64,000 nucleotides of DNA from Camelus bactrianus (GCF_048773025.1 NC_133544.1:76049001-76113000), one strand, 5' to 3'. Shown: positions 33,345-44,477, counted from the stretch's first letter. Notes: a model not told the origin generated them from the letters alone. Numbers and translations are program-made.

Positions 33345-34274
33345 TGTCTTTATTTAAATTTTTTAAACATTTTTTATTGATTTATAATCATTTTGCAATG
33401 TTGTGTCAATTTCCAGTGTAGAGCACAATTTTTCAGTTATACATGAACATATATATATTCATTGTCACAATTTTTTCTCTGTGAGCTACCATAAGATCTT
33501 GTATATATTTCCCTGTGCTATACAGTATAATCTTGTTTATCTATTCTACAATTTTGAAGTCCCAGTCTGTCTCTTCCCACCCCCCGCCCCTTGGCAACCA
33601 CAAGTTTATATTCTATGTCTGTGAGTCTATTTCTGTTTTGTATTTATGCTTTGTTTGTTTGTTTGTTTGTTTTAGATTCCACATATGAGCGATTTCATAC
33701 GGTATTTTTCTTTCTCTTTCTGGCTTACTTCACTTAGAATGACATTCTTCAGGAGCATCCATGTTGCTGCAAATGACGTTATGTTGTCGGTTTTTATGGC
33801 TGAGTAGTATTCCATTGTATAAATATACCATCTCTTCTTTATCCAGTCATCTGTTGGTGGACATTTAGGCTGTTTCCATGTCTTGGCTATTGTAAATAAT
33901 GCTGCTATGAACATTGGGGTGCAGGTGTCATCCTGAAGTAGGGTTCCTTCTGGATATATGCCCAGGAGTGGGATTCCTGGGTCATATGGTAAGTCTATTC
34001 CTAGTCTTTTGAGGAATCTCCATAGTGTTTTCCACAGTGGCTGCACCAAACTGCATTCCCACCAGCAGTGAAGGAGGGTTCCCTTTTCTCCACAGCCTCT
34101 CCAGCATTTGTCATTTGTGGATTTTTGAATGATGGCCATTCTGCCTGGTGTGAGGTGATACCTCATTGTAGTTTTGATTTGCATTTCTCTGATAATTAGT
34201 GATATTGAGCATTTTTTCATGTGCCTATTGATCATTTGTATGTCTTCCTTGGATGTCTTTATTTAATTTTTAAA
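33345..34274 (-). mobile_element. Relatively young 5'-truncated L1 with open ORF2 C-terminus, minus strand
   Basis: The element (about 33368-34253) is flanked by 'tgtctttatttaa' plus a T/A-rich remainder on both sides (33345-33367 and 34254-34274), an approximately 20-bp target duplication. On the minus strand it holds an uninterrupted frame (33672-34235, 187 codons) for the C-terminus of L1 ORF2p. The cysteine/histidine motif CX3CX7HX4C is intact ('[18 protein letters not shown]'), followed by '[14 protein letters not shown]' and the terminal '[17 protein letters not shown]' region. The 3' UTR and short poly(A) follow. The preserved frame and target duplication mark it as one of the youngest insertions in this window. 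It lacks the endonuclease and reverse transcriptase parts and is not mobile. Confidence 0.95.
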
Positions 34275-34692
34275 AATCAGTTTTACAGAAAATTTCTTTT
34301 TTATTACTGTATTCCATCATCTAGTCCATGCCACAATTTGTTTATCTGTTCACCTGTTTTTAGTTTCTAGCTATTATGAACATATTTGCATGAACACATT
34401 CTTTATTTCTCTTATATAAATATCTAGGAGTGGGATTGCTAGGTGGAATGATGTCTGTTTAACTTTATAAGAAACTGCCAAAATGTTTTCCAAAGTGGCT
34501 ATAGCATTTTGCACTCCGACCAGCAGAGAATGAGAACTCCGTATGTGCACCATCCTCACTAGCACTTGGTATTGTTAGTCCTTTTAATTTTGGCTGTTCT
34601 GGTTGTGCGTAGTGGTATCTCATTATGATTTTAATTTGCATTATCCTAGTGAGTAATGATATTTGGCATATTTTCATATGCTTATTTGGTAT

Positions 34693-34998
34693 TTTTAACA
34701 GCTTTATTGATGTAAAACTGATATACAAAAAATTGCACATATTTAATATGTGTCATTGGATGAGTTTGGATAATGTAAACATCTGGGTGCCATTACCACA
34801 ATCAAGGTAATATACACATCTATCATTTCTCAAGAGTCTCCTTGTGTTCCTTTGTTTTTGTTTTGTGTTAAGAACACAACAGGAGATCTAACCTCTTCAA
34901 TTATGAAGTGCACAGAATGTATTGTTAACTGTAGGCCCTGTGTTGTACTGCAGCTCTCTAGAATTGATTTGTCTAGCATAACTGAAACTATATTTGCT
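34693..34998 (-). mobile_element. L1M 3' UTR inserted into older L1
   Basis: 'cagctttattgatgtaaaac', 'cattaccacaatcaaggtaa' and 'ttaagaacacaacaggagat' match an L1M-type 3' UTR reversed. The L1 sequence on either side is continuous without it. 'tatttggtatt' (about 34684) and 'tatttgctatt' (about 34990) look like its target duplication. Confidence 0.75.
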
Positions 34999-35111
34999 AT
35001 TCATATATGTTCTTTGGTGGAGTGTCTATTCAGATCTTTTACCCACTTAAGGAATTGAATCATCTTCTTGCTATTTTGCTGTAAGAGTTTTTTAAGTATG
35101 TCCTATAAGAT

Positions 35112-35275
35112 ATTGGCAAACTTTTTCTTAAAGGGTCAGATAGTAAATATTTTATGCTTGTGGGCTTGTGGGTTCTGGATTGCAATTACTTGACTCTGAC
35201 ATGTTAGCTTGAAAGAAGTCACAGATAATCAAACTTGACTTACAAAAACAGGTGCCTGTAATTTGCCAACCTCTG
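35112..35275 (+). mobile_element. hAT-Charlie non-autonomous element inserted in L1
   Basis: 'ttggcaaactttttcttaaa', 'gggtcagatagtaaatattt' and the end 'aatttgccaacctctg' match the short hAT-Charlie repeat with inverted ends ('ggcaaactttttctgtaaag'). An imperfect 8-bp duplication GTCCTATA / GTTCTAGA flanks it, and the host L1 reads through without it. Confidence 0.8.
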
Positions 35276-36797
35276 TTCTAGATACATGTCCTTTATTAGA
35301 TTCATTTTTGGTAAATATTTTCTCCTAGTCTATAGTCTTCCTTTTCATTCTGTTAATAGTATCTCTTGAAGAATAAAAGGTTTAAATTTTTGTGAAGTCA
35401 AATGTACCAGTGTTTTCTTTCATGGATTATGCTTCTTGTGTCTTATCTAAAGAAATCTTTGCTAACCCAAGACCATAAAGATTTAGTTTTGTTTTTTTCC
35501 TGTGGTTTCTTCTAAAGTTATACAACTTGAGGTTTAACCTTTAGGTGTATGATCCGTTTGATCATATTAATGTTATTAATACTTTTGTGTATAGTATAAG
35601 GTATTATTAACATAAAGAAATATCTTAAGATGATATTTTTGTGTATGTTTTAAGGTAACAGTCAAGGTTCTTTGTTATTTTCTTCTTTTTTTGGCGTATG
35701 AATATCCAGTTGTTTCTGCACCGTTTGTTGAAAATACTATCCTTTTCACATTGAATAACTTTGGCACTTTTGTCAAAAGGCAATTGGCTAAATATGTGTG
35801 GGTCTGTTTCTTCACATAAATACTCCTTGATTACTCCAGCTTTATAATATACCTTGAAATCAGAGAATATTTTTTCTTTTTCAAAATTATTACAGCTATT
35901 CTAGGTCATTTGCATTTCCACGTAAATTTTAGAAGTGTCTTTTTAACAACTACAAAAACACCTGCTGGGGTTTTTATCTTGATTGTGTTGAATCTGCAGA
36001 TCAACTTGAAGGAGAATCAATGTTTCAACATTATTGAGTCTTCCAATCCATGAGGATTAGAAATTTCACTCCATTTTTTTAAAATTTGTGTTAATTTCTT
36101 TAAGCAGTATTTTGTGGTTTCTGATGTATAAGGTCAATATCTTTTGTCAAATTTGTCCCTACTTCACACTTTTTGATGGTTTTCCAATTTCCAATTGTTG
36201 ATTTCTATTATATAGAAATATAGCTGATGCATGTGGACCTGCATCCCACAACTTTGTTAGACTCACTTTGTAGTTTTAGTAGCTTTTTTGTAGTTTTCTT
36301 AAGATGTGCTACAGAGATCATGTAACCTGCAAATACAGAGTTCTACTTCTTCTTTTCTAATCTGTATGCTTTTTCTTTCCTTTATTTAAAAGAAATTCCT
36401 TCTTTTGCTTAGGATATTTAGGACTATGTTGAATAAAGCTGGTGACAGTAAATATCTCAGCCTCTACGTGATCTTAGGAGAAAGCAGTCTTTCACCATTA
36501 AGCAGGATGTTAGCTATATGCTTTCACAGATGCCCTTTCTCGGGAAGTTCCTTTCTATTCCTAGTTTGCTAGGGGCTTTTTATCAGAAGTAGGTGCTGAA
36601 TATTTTCAGTTGCCTTTTTTGTATCTATTAAGGTGACATATGGCTCTTCTTTTCTACTTTGTTAATATGGCAGATTATAGATTAATTTTTGAAGCCAATC
36701 TCACATTCCTGGGGTGGAGTCCACTTGGTAATGATGTGTTATTCTTTTTCTATATTACTAGATTCAATTTGCCAATATTTTACATCTATATTTATGA

Positions 36798-37085
36798 TTT
36801 TTCTGTCTGTGAGTTTGTTTCTGTTTTGTAAATAAGTTCATTTGTGTCACTTTTTTTTAGATTCCACATATAAGTGATATCATATGGTATTTGTCCTTCT
36901 CTGTCTGACTTACTTCACTTAGTATGAGAATCTCTAAGTCCATCCATGTTGCCGAAAATGGCATTATTTCATTCTTTTTATGACTGAGTAGTATTCCACT
37001 ATGTGTGTATATATACACACACACATATACATATCACAACTTCTTTATCCAGTCATCTGGATAATGGATTGATGATTTTAGATTG
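36798..37085 (-). mobile_element. L1 fragment lacking its 3' tail, minus strand
   Basis: Cetartiodactyl L1 ORF2 tail and start of 3' UTR reversed ('ctgtctgtgagtttgtttct', 'ttagattccacatataagtg', 'ctctaagtccatccatgttg'). It begins abruptly without poly(A), next to the older L1. A TG/TA microsatellite lies inside at 37001-37035. Confidence 0.85.
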
Positions 37086-37132
37086 CTTCCATCAGTCTCT
37101 GCATTCTTGTTTCTGCTCTCCACAATCCACAT

Positions 37133-37190
37133 GAGTTCATCTCCTTAAATGAGTTAAATGAGTTCATCTCCTTAAATGAGTTCATATCCT
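37133..37190. repeat. Short tandem duplication, 18-bp motif
   Basis: 'gagttcatctccttaaat' occurs at 37133-37150 and 37160-37177, separated by 'gagttaaat', and a third partial unit follows. Confidence 0.9.
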
Positions 37191-37194
37191 GCAG

Positions 37195-37560
37195 CCGTAT
37201 CCTTTTGGGCCTTACCTTTGTGCAGGTACACACCTATCTTACTTCCAACTGCCAGCATGTGTGCCTCTTTGCTAGAGGGCTTGCTAAGGTAGCTGGAACC
37301 TGCTGCTTGTGCCCAGGGTAGGCTAGAATGCCCCATAATCAACAGCTTGGGTGGGATATCCCTAAACTGCCTGTTCTACATTGATTCCTGAAGTTTCCCA
37401 GCAGGGTGATACTCCAGTTGCCACAGTGGTAGCTGTCTTATGTCCCCCTGCAGCTGTCTCCTGGATCACCTCCCAAATAAAACTACTTGTACTCAATTCC
37501 TTGTCTCAGAGTCTGCTTCTGAGAGAATCCAAATTTAGATACTCCTGCTTTCTGGCAAGC
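37195..37560 (+). mobile_element. LTR-like interspersed repeat tail
   Basis: 'ctcccaaataaaactacttg', 'ttgtctcagagtctgcttct' is the 3' end signature (polyadenylation-like AATAAA then 'gtctgcttctg..gaa') shared with 25800, 39770, 58735 and 61665. Family not resolved; broken fossil. Confidence 0.5.
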
Positions 37561-37564
37561 AAGC

Positions 37565-39185
37565 AATTCCCACAGATAACAGGAGACTCTAGAAGTAAAA
37601 TTCACAGCTTTGCATTTCCAGCAATGCTAGTCCCCAATTCTCACTGAATGCAGGAGAAAGAAGGAAGACAAATATAGGATGGGGAGTACTCTGCCCCCTA
37701 CTGTTTCTTCATACTGTCAGGCCCCAAATATACTTCTCTATCTGAGCTGGGCCTGCCCCAATCTAGAAATGAATTCCTGTCCCCAAATAAGACCAGGTCC
37801 TGTTGCTCCAAGTGGGATCAGATACACCACTGTTGTTCTAATTTGTATTTCAGGAGTGAACCTGCCTTACCCCTTAAGATAAACCCGTATCCCCACTGAG
37901 ATGACTTCTAAAACCATGACGGGAAACATCTCCAAATGCCAGAGAGTCTTTTCTTTCTACCTGGGGGGTACTTTTCCCATGAGAAGTAAAGTCGCTCTTG
38001 CAGTTTGATGTTTCTGAGTGAGTCTGTCTCCCGTATCCTGTGCTTTTCTGCATATACCCAACTCCACCAGGTGTGAGTCTGGAAGATTTAACTGGGCTCC
38101 TGAATTCTCAAGTCATTGCTCAGCTGCCTGTTGTGACTGCTGCCACTCCGTTTAGTCCCCGGGGATATGTGCCCTGGGTCCTTTCCAATGAAAACAGCTG
38201 TGTTATTAGTAGCCAGAGCTTTGACCCACGCTTGTAAGTGATATTGTACTCTGATGAATTGATCATAACTTCCTAACTATGAAGACTACTCATCTAGAGG
38301 TTTCTGCTACACGTCTTCCTTTTTGCCTCCGACATCGCCACCATAGAAGAATGCCTCCTGCTAAGTGGACAGAGATTTTAGACAACTGTTTTCAGAAAAA
38401 TCACATGAAGAAGTGGCTTATAAGAGAATGAAACAGTCTTTAAAAGGGAGGATAAAAGAGCTCTCTACATGGAAAACAAATTTATCTCTGCCCCACAGAA
38501 AGCTCAACCTCTGATTGCTTTTCTGAGTATTGATCACATAGTGTCCTTACAGGCCCCTTGAGGAGGGTGTGAGGTTAGACTGGGCTACCAGGCTGGTTGA
38601 AAATCAATATTTTTTTCTTGTTCCAAATACAACAGATGAAACTTGAACCAATGTTCATAGTATCAAAGAAATGTCTAAACTGAAGAAAGACAAACAGAAA
38701 ACCTGGACTCTTGTGGGAGTCTGGAATAGGTACAGAATTTGTTCTTAGTTGGTGGGTGTGATGTTGTTGCTGGATTCAAGAAGATCAGCCTGAGAGGACT
38801 GAATTTTAGGACACACGGATACACTGATGAATTGGAAATAAGTGAAGAACTAGAAGAGAGATGTGGTAAAACAAAGACGAGATCATTGAAAGAAAGAACT
38901 ATGGGAATTTTAGTAAGTGACTGTGTGAGTTACTTCAAATGATGCTGGATTTCAAAGATCAGATAAGAGTTAAGGTAGAGGAATAGTAGGGAAAGGAAGA
39001 TGACTGGGAGGTATTTCAGAAGAGGGAGAGAGTAGGAAGGAGAGCAATGAGGAATGAATAGGTCTGATTATATGTGAGATTACACGTGAGAGAGAGAGAG
39101 CCAAGGTGAGTAGGTAAGGAAGAAAGTCAGGAAGTAGAGGAGAGAGATGGCCTAGACAGAGCAGGAGTCAGTGCCCTGGACGTCA
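37565..39185. other. Unassigned sequence; purine-rich 38860-39160
   Basis: 37680-38240 may be another degraded LTR-type repeat ('gagaagtaaagtcgctcttg'), not identified. 38860-39160 is strongly purine-rich with a (GA)6 run. No exon is recognised. Confidence 0.4.
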
Positions 39186-39189
39186 CATT

Positions 39190-39361
39190 TGGCCTTCTGC
39201 CTGTTTTTTTGGTAAAGTGTCCTTGGAGCACCGTCAGGCTTGTTCGTTTCCATTTTGCCTGTGGGTGCTTTCATGCCACAGCAGGGTTGAGTGTGACAGA
39301 GATATGTCACCTGCATAGCCTGAAATATTTATTTTTTACATAAAGGGTTGCTGATCCCCAG
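39190..39361 (-). mobile_element. hAT-Charlie non-autonomous element, minus strand
   Basis: 'ggtgctttcatgccacagca', 'agcctgaaatatttattttt' and the end 'aaagggttgctgatccccag' are the reverse complement of the same family seen at 35112. Confidence 0.75.
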
Positions 39362-39454
39362 ACTACAGGGAAGGGGGGGTGGAGCAGGAGGAATCAATTC
39401 GTTAATGAAACAGTCATAGGTGACCAATTGCCAATGAAAATACTGTTAGTGGGT

Positions 39455-39805
39455 GTCGGTGGTGCCCTGCCCAGATCCTCCAGCTTCTGTGGCTGTCGAT
39501 AGCCATCGCCAATGTCCCTTCTGAGAACTGACCTTGACTAATGACTGCAGCAAGCATGTAGAAAGCCTGGCCCTCTTCCTGCAAGGTGCGAATAACTTTG
39601 TGGTCCAGTCCATAGCCCAGAGCTTCCCCAGAGCTCAGACTGAAGCTAGTTTCCAGCTGAGAGCACATTTCTGCTTCTTTTCCTTTCCCTGCCTTATCCT
39701 GCTCCCCTCGCACCCCTACTCCTGAAAGTACTCCCTCAGTCAATCACTTGCACAAAAATTTCTTTCTCAGCCTCTGCTTCTAAGGAACCTGACTTAGGCA
39801 GTACT
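39455..39805 (+). mobile_element. LTR-like interspersed repeat tail
   Basis: The segment ends 'agcctctgcttctaaggaac' 'ctgacttaggcagt', preceded by 'ccctcagtcaatcacttgca', the same type of 3' end as at 37540. A 109-codon antisense frame crosses it and is not a gene. Confidence 0.5.
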
Positions 39806-39809
39806 GTTT

Positions 39810-40450
39810 AATGCCAACAGGTGCATGCTTTTAATAGACATAAATGCAAAGAACAAAAAGCTACACAAATTCTGTATTTTCCATAGAAAAATATAATCAT
39901 TAAGATTTTTACTAATAAATTGCAAATTACGGTCTGAGAAGCATACAAAAGCAATTTCACACATCACAGTCTTCTTGGTCATGAGCACTGGATTTGCTTG
40001 AGTGTACAGTAGATACATACATGCAGGTTTGAGGGCTTTGTCACCCATGGATAAACTGCCCTGGACAAGTGTCTGTGATTAGGCAGGGAGCCTTTCTAAC
40101 TGGCTGTGGCATTCAGATCATTCAAAACTTTTTCTGTGGCTTGGAGCACATGAAACTTGACCCAATCAAAGAGATGCCTTGGATTTCTTCTGCTTGTGGA
40201 AGTCCAGGAAAATTAGAAAAGGACTCACAGATCACAGCAGTGGTTTTCTAGCTCTGCAAAGTCTCTTTCTGCTCTCACTTGGATGTCCTAGGATATCACC
40301 CGCTAATATACACAACCGAGAGGCAGGGGAGTGGGGGGTTCACATAAACCAAGCTTTTAATAGTTTTGGTAAGGTGGCCATGACATCTTTGGAGGAAGCA
40401 GCAGTAACTAAAAATTAAAAACATTTTCTCCAGGGCTGCCTAGCCTGAAA
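39810..40450. other. Unassigned sequence
   Basis: No confident assignment. Confidence 0.4.
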
Positions 40451-40451
40451 T

Positions 40452-40478
40452 GCTTTCTTTCTTTCTTTCTTTCTTTTT
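40452..40478. repeat. (CTTT)n microsatellite
   Basis: Five to six CTTT units, seen directly. Confidence 0.95.
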
Positions 40479-40562
40479 TAACACAAATAACCTGCTTTCA
40501 AAATTCTATTAATCCTTCAAGGCTCAATTCTAAAGAGCTCTTTTCTTCATATTTGCCAAGTT

Positions 40563-40610
40563 TGCATTACCTACATGGTAATACCCATGCATTACCTACA
40601 TGGGTATTCA
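40563..40610. repeat. 25-bp tandem duplication forming a hairpin
   Basis: 'gcattacctacatgg' is repeated 25 bases apart. Within it 'aatacccatg' (40580-40589) and 'catgggtatt' (40599-40608) are perfect inverted repeats around a 9-base loop. Confidence 0.85.
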
Positions 40611-40859
40611 TCTACTATATATACTTCCCCAGCTAAAGCTGTCAACTTGTTTCATGGACCATGTCTAAAAGCAGATAATCGCATGCACAAACCAAATACT
40701 GAACCTCATTTACACACTTAACTGCCACACTTTTAACTAATAGTGAGTGACCCTAAATGCCCATGTATTAATTTGGAACATGCCTAGACAAGAACTGGAT
40801 TTATACTGTCAGGTTAGTGGGTAGCAGCAAGCCACCGAGACAGATGGTAAACCTCACTG

Positions 40860-40861
<2 letters not shown>

Positions 40862-40925
<64 letters not shown>

Positions 40926-40944
40926 TGCGCGCGCCCCCCCCCCC
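40862..40944. repeat. (TG)29 microsatellite followed by CG-rich run and C11
   Basis: An uninterrupted TG array of about 29 units passes into 'gcgcgtgcgcgcg' and then eleven Cs. Alternating purine-pyrimidine TG and CG is the classic Z-DNA-prone composition. The array length suggests high polymorphism. Confidence 0.97.
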
Positions 40945-40949
40945 GTGGG

Positions 40950-42550
40950 ATTTGGCTGTCCTCTATGCATTAGCCCGAGGGTAGAATACTTTTGTACTTT
41001 GTGAAAAAATACCACTCCCAACAAAGCCAACTGCGTGTCCTGGTAAAGACAAGGAGAAATCAGAAGTAGCTCTAAAACTTGAGAGATCCTAAATTAGGGT
41101 CAGCAAAAATAGAATTTGTCCCATCACCCTGTTTTCTCAAGCCCACGGCAGATACTGACCATTCATTCTTTCCTGCTAGGTTTATCCTCTGCATCACAGT
41201 CCTTTTAAGCTTACCTCTCTGGGCAGTCCCCACCAATATTCAGAATGGACACTTAAAATACTTGTCTCCCATCCTTGGCTTAGTCCACGGTGATTTTTCT
41301 CAAATCATCTTTTATCCTTTTTTTGCATAACTCAATTCAGATTTTCTGGCCTTACCAATGCTCTTTTCCTTTTTGGTAGCTCTGTTTTGATGGCTCACAC
41401 TCTTCAATTGACTTTTGTTGTTTTTAAAACACTACAGCAACTACTATGGCTTGGTTCCTAAATTCTGATAGTTGGCACATACGGACTCCTCTGGGTAAGT
41501 GACCTTTTGTGGTTAGGCATTACAGAATTCTTACTGGTCAAATTTTCTGTAGTTTAAGCCAGGTGTGCTCACTGAGATGTAGCACTGAATGACCCCTCTC
41601 ACAGTAGAGTCGCGCTTCATGTGTTTTATATTATATATATTTTGTTGTTGTTGTTCTGTGACTATCTGACAATCTTTAGCTCAATTCTATAAATGCAATG
41701 CCTCGAAATGTGTTCCCTTTAAAAATTAGTTGTAAATACATGCTAACTGATATTGTATAGCTTTTTCAAATTACACTTAAGTAAGTGAACTGGGATCTAG
41801 TTCACATTTAACTTATTATGACTTAGTCTGAGACTTGCAATTTATCAAGATTCTGGTACCTCTGAGGTCCTGGGTGGATACCTCTTCCTCTTACAGTGTT
41901 TGTGGCTCTAAACAAGGTACAAGAAAGTGATGGTTCTCAGTTGAATTCAACACTCTCTATATAATTTATCCCAAATGATTTCTAGCTATTCTGCCCTTGA
42001 CCAGAGCAAGTTTACCGTATGCACTCCATGGAACAAGAAAAGCAATTTATAAAATTTCAGTGTGTGCTTTGGTTAGGCCTAAAGTGGCTCATAAAACAAG
42101 AGACAAAACTTCAAAATGCTGAATGAGCAGTTATCTCAGTGCTTGAAGATATGCTTAGGAAATCTATGACTGAGCCTCTTTGCAAATGTGACTTAAAATC
42201 AGGAAGCTGAACAGTCCTTTCATTGAAGTATTAGGAGTTTAAGGCTTACCTGTCATTGTTGACCCACACTTTTGTGGAGTAAGTAATATGCTATGGGGTT
42301 GTTCATGTATTGAGGGATTAGCCAAAGTCTCCAGACAGAGCCCTTATGAACGGCAAAACTGAGGATTGAGCATTTTGCTATTTAACACATCAAGCGAAAT
42401 GCAAAAGTCTTCTATCTCCTTCAACGTGTTTGAAAAACTACTCAGTGCTGGGCAGTATTGATTGGAGTGAAATAAATGTTTTTTTTTTTTTGGTGGGGGG
42501 GGCAGCACATATGGCTAAGATGTGTTATTTTGGGGGAAGTCTCTCCTGCT
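40950..42550. other. Unassigned sequence
   Basis: No exon or firm repeat is recognised. A small TTG run lies at 41642-41656 and T11/G8 runs at about 42480-42503. Confidence 0.4.
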
Positions 42551-42554
42551 CATA

Positions 42555-42970
42555 TATACTTTATTCAAGAAATTTATTGTACATATCTTATGTACCAGGC
42601 AGGTGCATAAGAGGTACTGTGGCAGGTGCTGGTGATACAATGGTGGGAAAAAAAAGATTTTGTGATTATTTGATCATATTTGCAATGAAAGAAAGGAAAC
42701 AGTGTTATAAACGAATAGCAGCAGGATGTGACCGGGTCTGAGTGGTCAGGGAAAGCTTAGAGTTGACAGCTGCAGGAGGATGGGGAGGAGGTCGGTAGCT
42801 GAATAGAGAGAGCACTTCAGGGAGACTGAGCAGCATGAGCTAAAGCCCAGTGGTAGGAAGGTGTATGGAACCAAAGAAGGTTGTTGAGGAAACCAGGCAG
42901 GTCACTGTGACCAAGTGCAGGGAGCAGAGAAGGGCAGAGGGGTGAGAACAAGCTCAGGGGAGGTGGGCAG
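42555..42970 (-). mobile_element. L2 LINE, minus strand
   Basis: The reversed L2 3' tail ('tactttattcaagaaattta', 'gcaggtgctggtgatacaat') continues into ORF2 ('gtggtcagggaaagcttaga', 'gcatgagctaaagcccagtg'). Confidence 0.8.
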
Positions 42971-42974
42971 GTCG

Positions 42975-43668
42975 CGGGCCACGCGGGGCCACGTCAGACA
43001 CACCAGGTATTTCGCTATTTGTTTTAGGATCTGCAGAAGTCATCACAACCTAATCAAGCCACGAGAATCTCATTTTGATGAGATCACGCAGGCTTCCATG
43101 TTGAAAGGAGGTTAGGAGACAAGAACGTATGGAAGAAGAGCAGTTGGAAAGTGATTGTGGGAAACCAGGGAGGAAGTGATGCCAACTTGGACCAAAATGA
43201 TTCAGAGTATCTGACATCACCACCAATCTCTCATCTGATTTAAGGAAAAATAAAGTTCCTGTAAAAATGCAATCTTGGAGGCAGAATGCCATTTACTCAC
43301 CAGTGCCACACACAGAAAGGATTGACAGACTAGTTCTGGCACAGAGGAAGGCCCCAGAGAATGGGTCCTAGGTTGGCAAATTATAGAACCCAGAATACTT
43401 ATTTGGGGGTGGGATGTGGATGGGTGTGGTAGGTGAATTGGAGGTGGGGTCCGGACAGATGTGTTAGGTAAACCTCGGCAGCTGAGCATTAGCTGAGGTG
43501 TCCTCGGACCTCACACCTGCTAGTGCTAATTGGTTGCTAATTAGGACAAAAGAAAAGATACAAAGAGGCCCAGAGAGCCAGTCCTGTCTCTTCTCTATGT
43601 TGCTCAGTGTGTGCTCTGCCATGTATTTTATGAATTCGTGAAGATACTTTAAAAAATTCTAATTACAG
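42975..43668. other. Unassigned sequence
   Basis: Nothing confidently assigned. Confidence 0.4.
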
Positions 43669-43708
43669 TGTGTAGAGCTGGGAGGGCTGTGAGATATCAT
43701 CTACTGCA

Positions 43709-44288
43709 CTGGTGGTTCTCAAAATGTGGTCCAGAGACTTCTGTTTCTGGGAAGATGCAGTTATCCTATTTCCCCCTATTCCTCCTGGCAGGGGCAACAA
43801 GACACCCTGGACATTTTTATATAAAGCAAATATAAGACTCTGAAAAATGAGAAAAGAAGGCAGACTGGCTAGGGATCACAAGACCCCAGGGAATGACACA
43901 GTGATGAGTTCCTGAGTTTTCTTTTAGCTTCACATACAGACTTAACAGCCAAAAACACCAGCAACCCAGAGGCACCAGCAGCCACAGACAGAAACACCAA
44001 ACCCCAGACAAAATCCCCAGAGTCCAGAAAAAGCATGCTTTTGGATCTGGAAAGGGGCAACTTAGCAAGACAGAAAACCTTTAGAAAATAATTTTTAAAC
44101 TCTAGTCACAGTATGGGTCCTGGACCAGTAGCACCAGCATCATCTGGGAACTTGTTAAAAAAGCAAATTCCTGAGTGAGACCCAGCCCAGACTTACAGAC
44201 TGAGAAACTAGGGGGTGGAGCTCAGCCATCGGTGTTTTGGCAAGTCCTCCAGGTGATTCTGATGCCTGCTAAGGTCTGAGAACCACTG
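43709..44288 (+). mobile_element. MER5A hAT-Charlie element, split by an L1 5' piece
   Basis: The head 'ggtggttctcaaaatgtggt' lies at 43711-43730. The body 'catcatctgggaacttgtta', 'ctccaggtgattctgatgcc' and the end 'ctgagaaccactg' lie at 44098-44288, with a partial repeat of the head ('cacagtatgggtcctggacc'). The 350 bases between are L1-derived. Confidence 0.75.
43741..44092 (+). mobile_element. L1 5' UTR-like fragment inside MER5A, plus strand
   Basis: 'tcctcctggcaggggcaaca', 'ttatataaagcaaatataag' and 'acagtgatgagttcctgagt' resemble an older mammalian L1 5' region rather than the usual 3' end. The antisense 83-codon frame (43817-44068) has no support as a gene. Confidence 0.55.
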
Positions 44289-44477
44289 ATACAGTTCAGC
44301 TGGTCTTTCTTTAGATGAGGAAACTTGAGACCTGGTTGCTTTTCCCCAGGTCACAGCTTGTTTGGAATCGAGCTTTTGTTCTAGATTTTCTCAGAATGCC
44401 TCTTCTAGTGCTAAACTCCTAGGAGAAGAGAGGAAATTTTAAAGACACATTTGAATTAAGGGTTAGCACATGTTAAC

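Larger units (their letters stand above)
34290..36797 (-). mobile_element. Older L1 ORF2, minus strand, interrupted twice
   Basis: Reversed L1 ORF2 runs in order across the region: 'gaaactgccaaaatgttttc', 'ggtggagtgtctattcagat', 'ttcctagtttgctaggggct', 'gccaatctcacattcctggg'. Two insertions break it: an L1M 3' end (34693-34998) and a hAT-Charlie element (35112-35275). Many stops and indels are present in this plain LINE copy and no long frame is left. Confidence 0.85.
43670..44400. mobile_element. MIR3-like element interrupted by MER5A
   Basis: The left part 'agctgggagggctgtgagat' 'atcatctactgc' and the right part 'tagatgaggaaacttgagac' 'ccaggtcacagcttgtttgg' are the two halves of a MIR3-type sequence ('agatcatctagtcc ... 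gatgaggaaactgag'). The intervening 43709-44288 is MER5A, itself interrupted. Confidence 0.55.

Noticed and set aside
37133-37190. Spaced direct repeats that could suggest a small array
   Set aside because: Two full units and one partial with a 9-base gap inside a mammalian repeat; a simple tandem duplication and not a CRISPR array.
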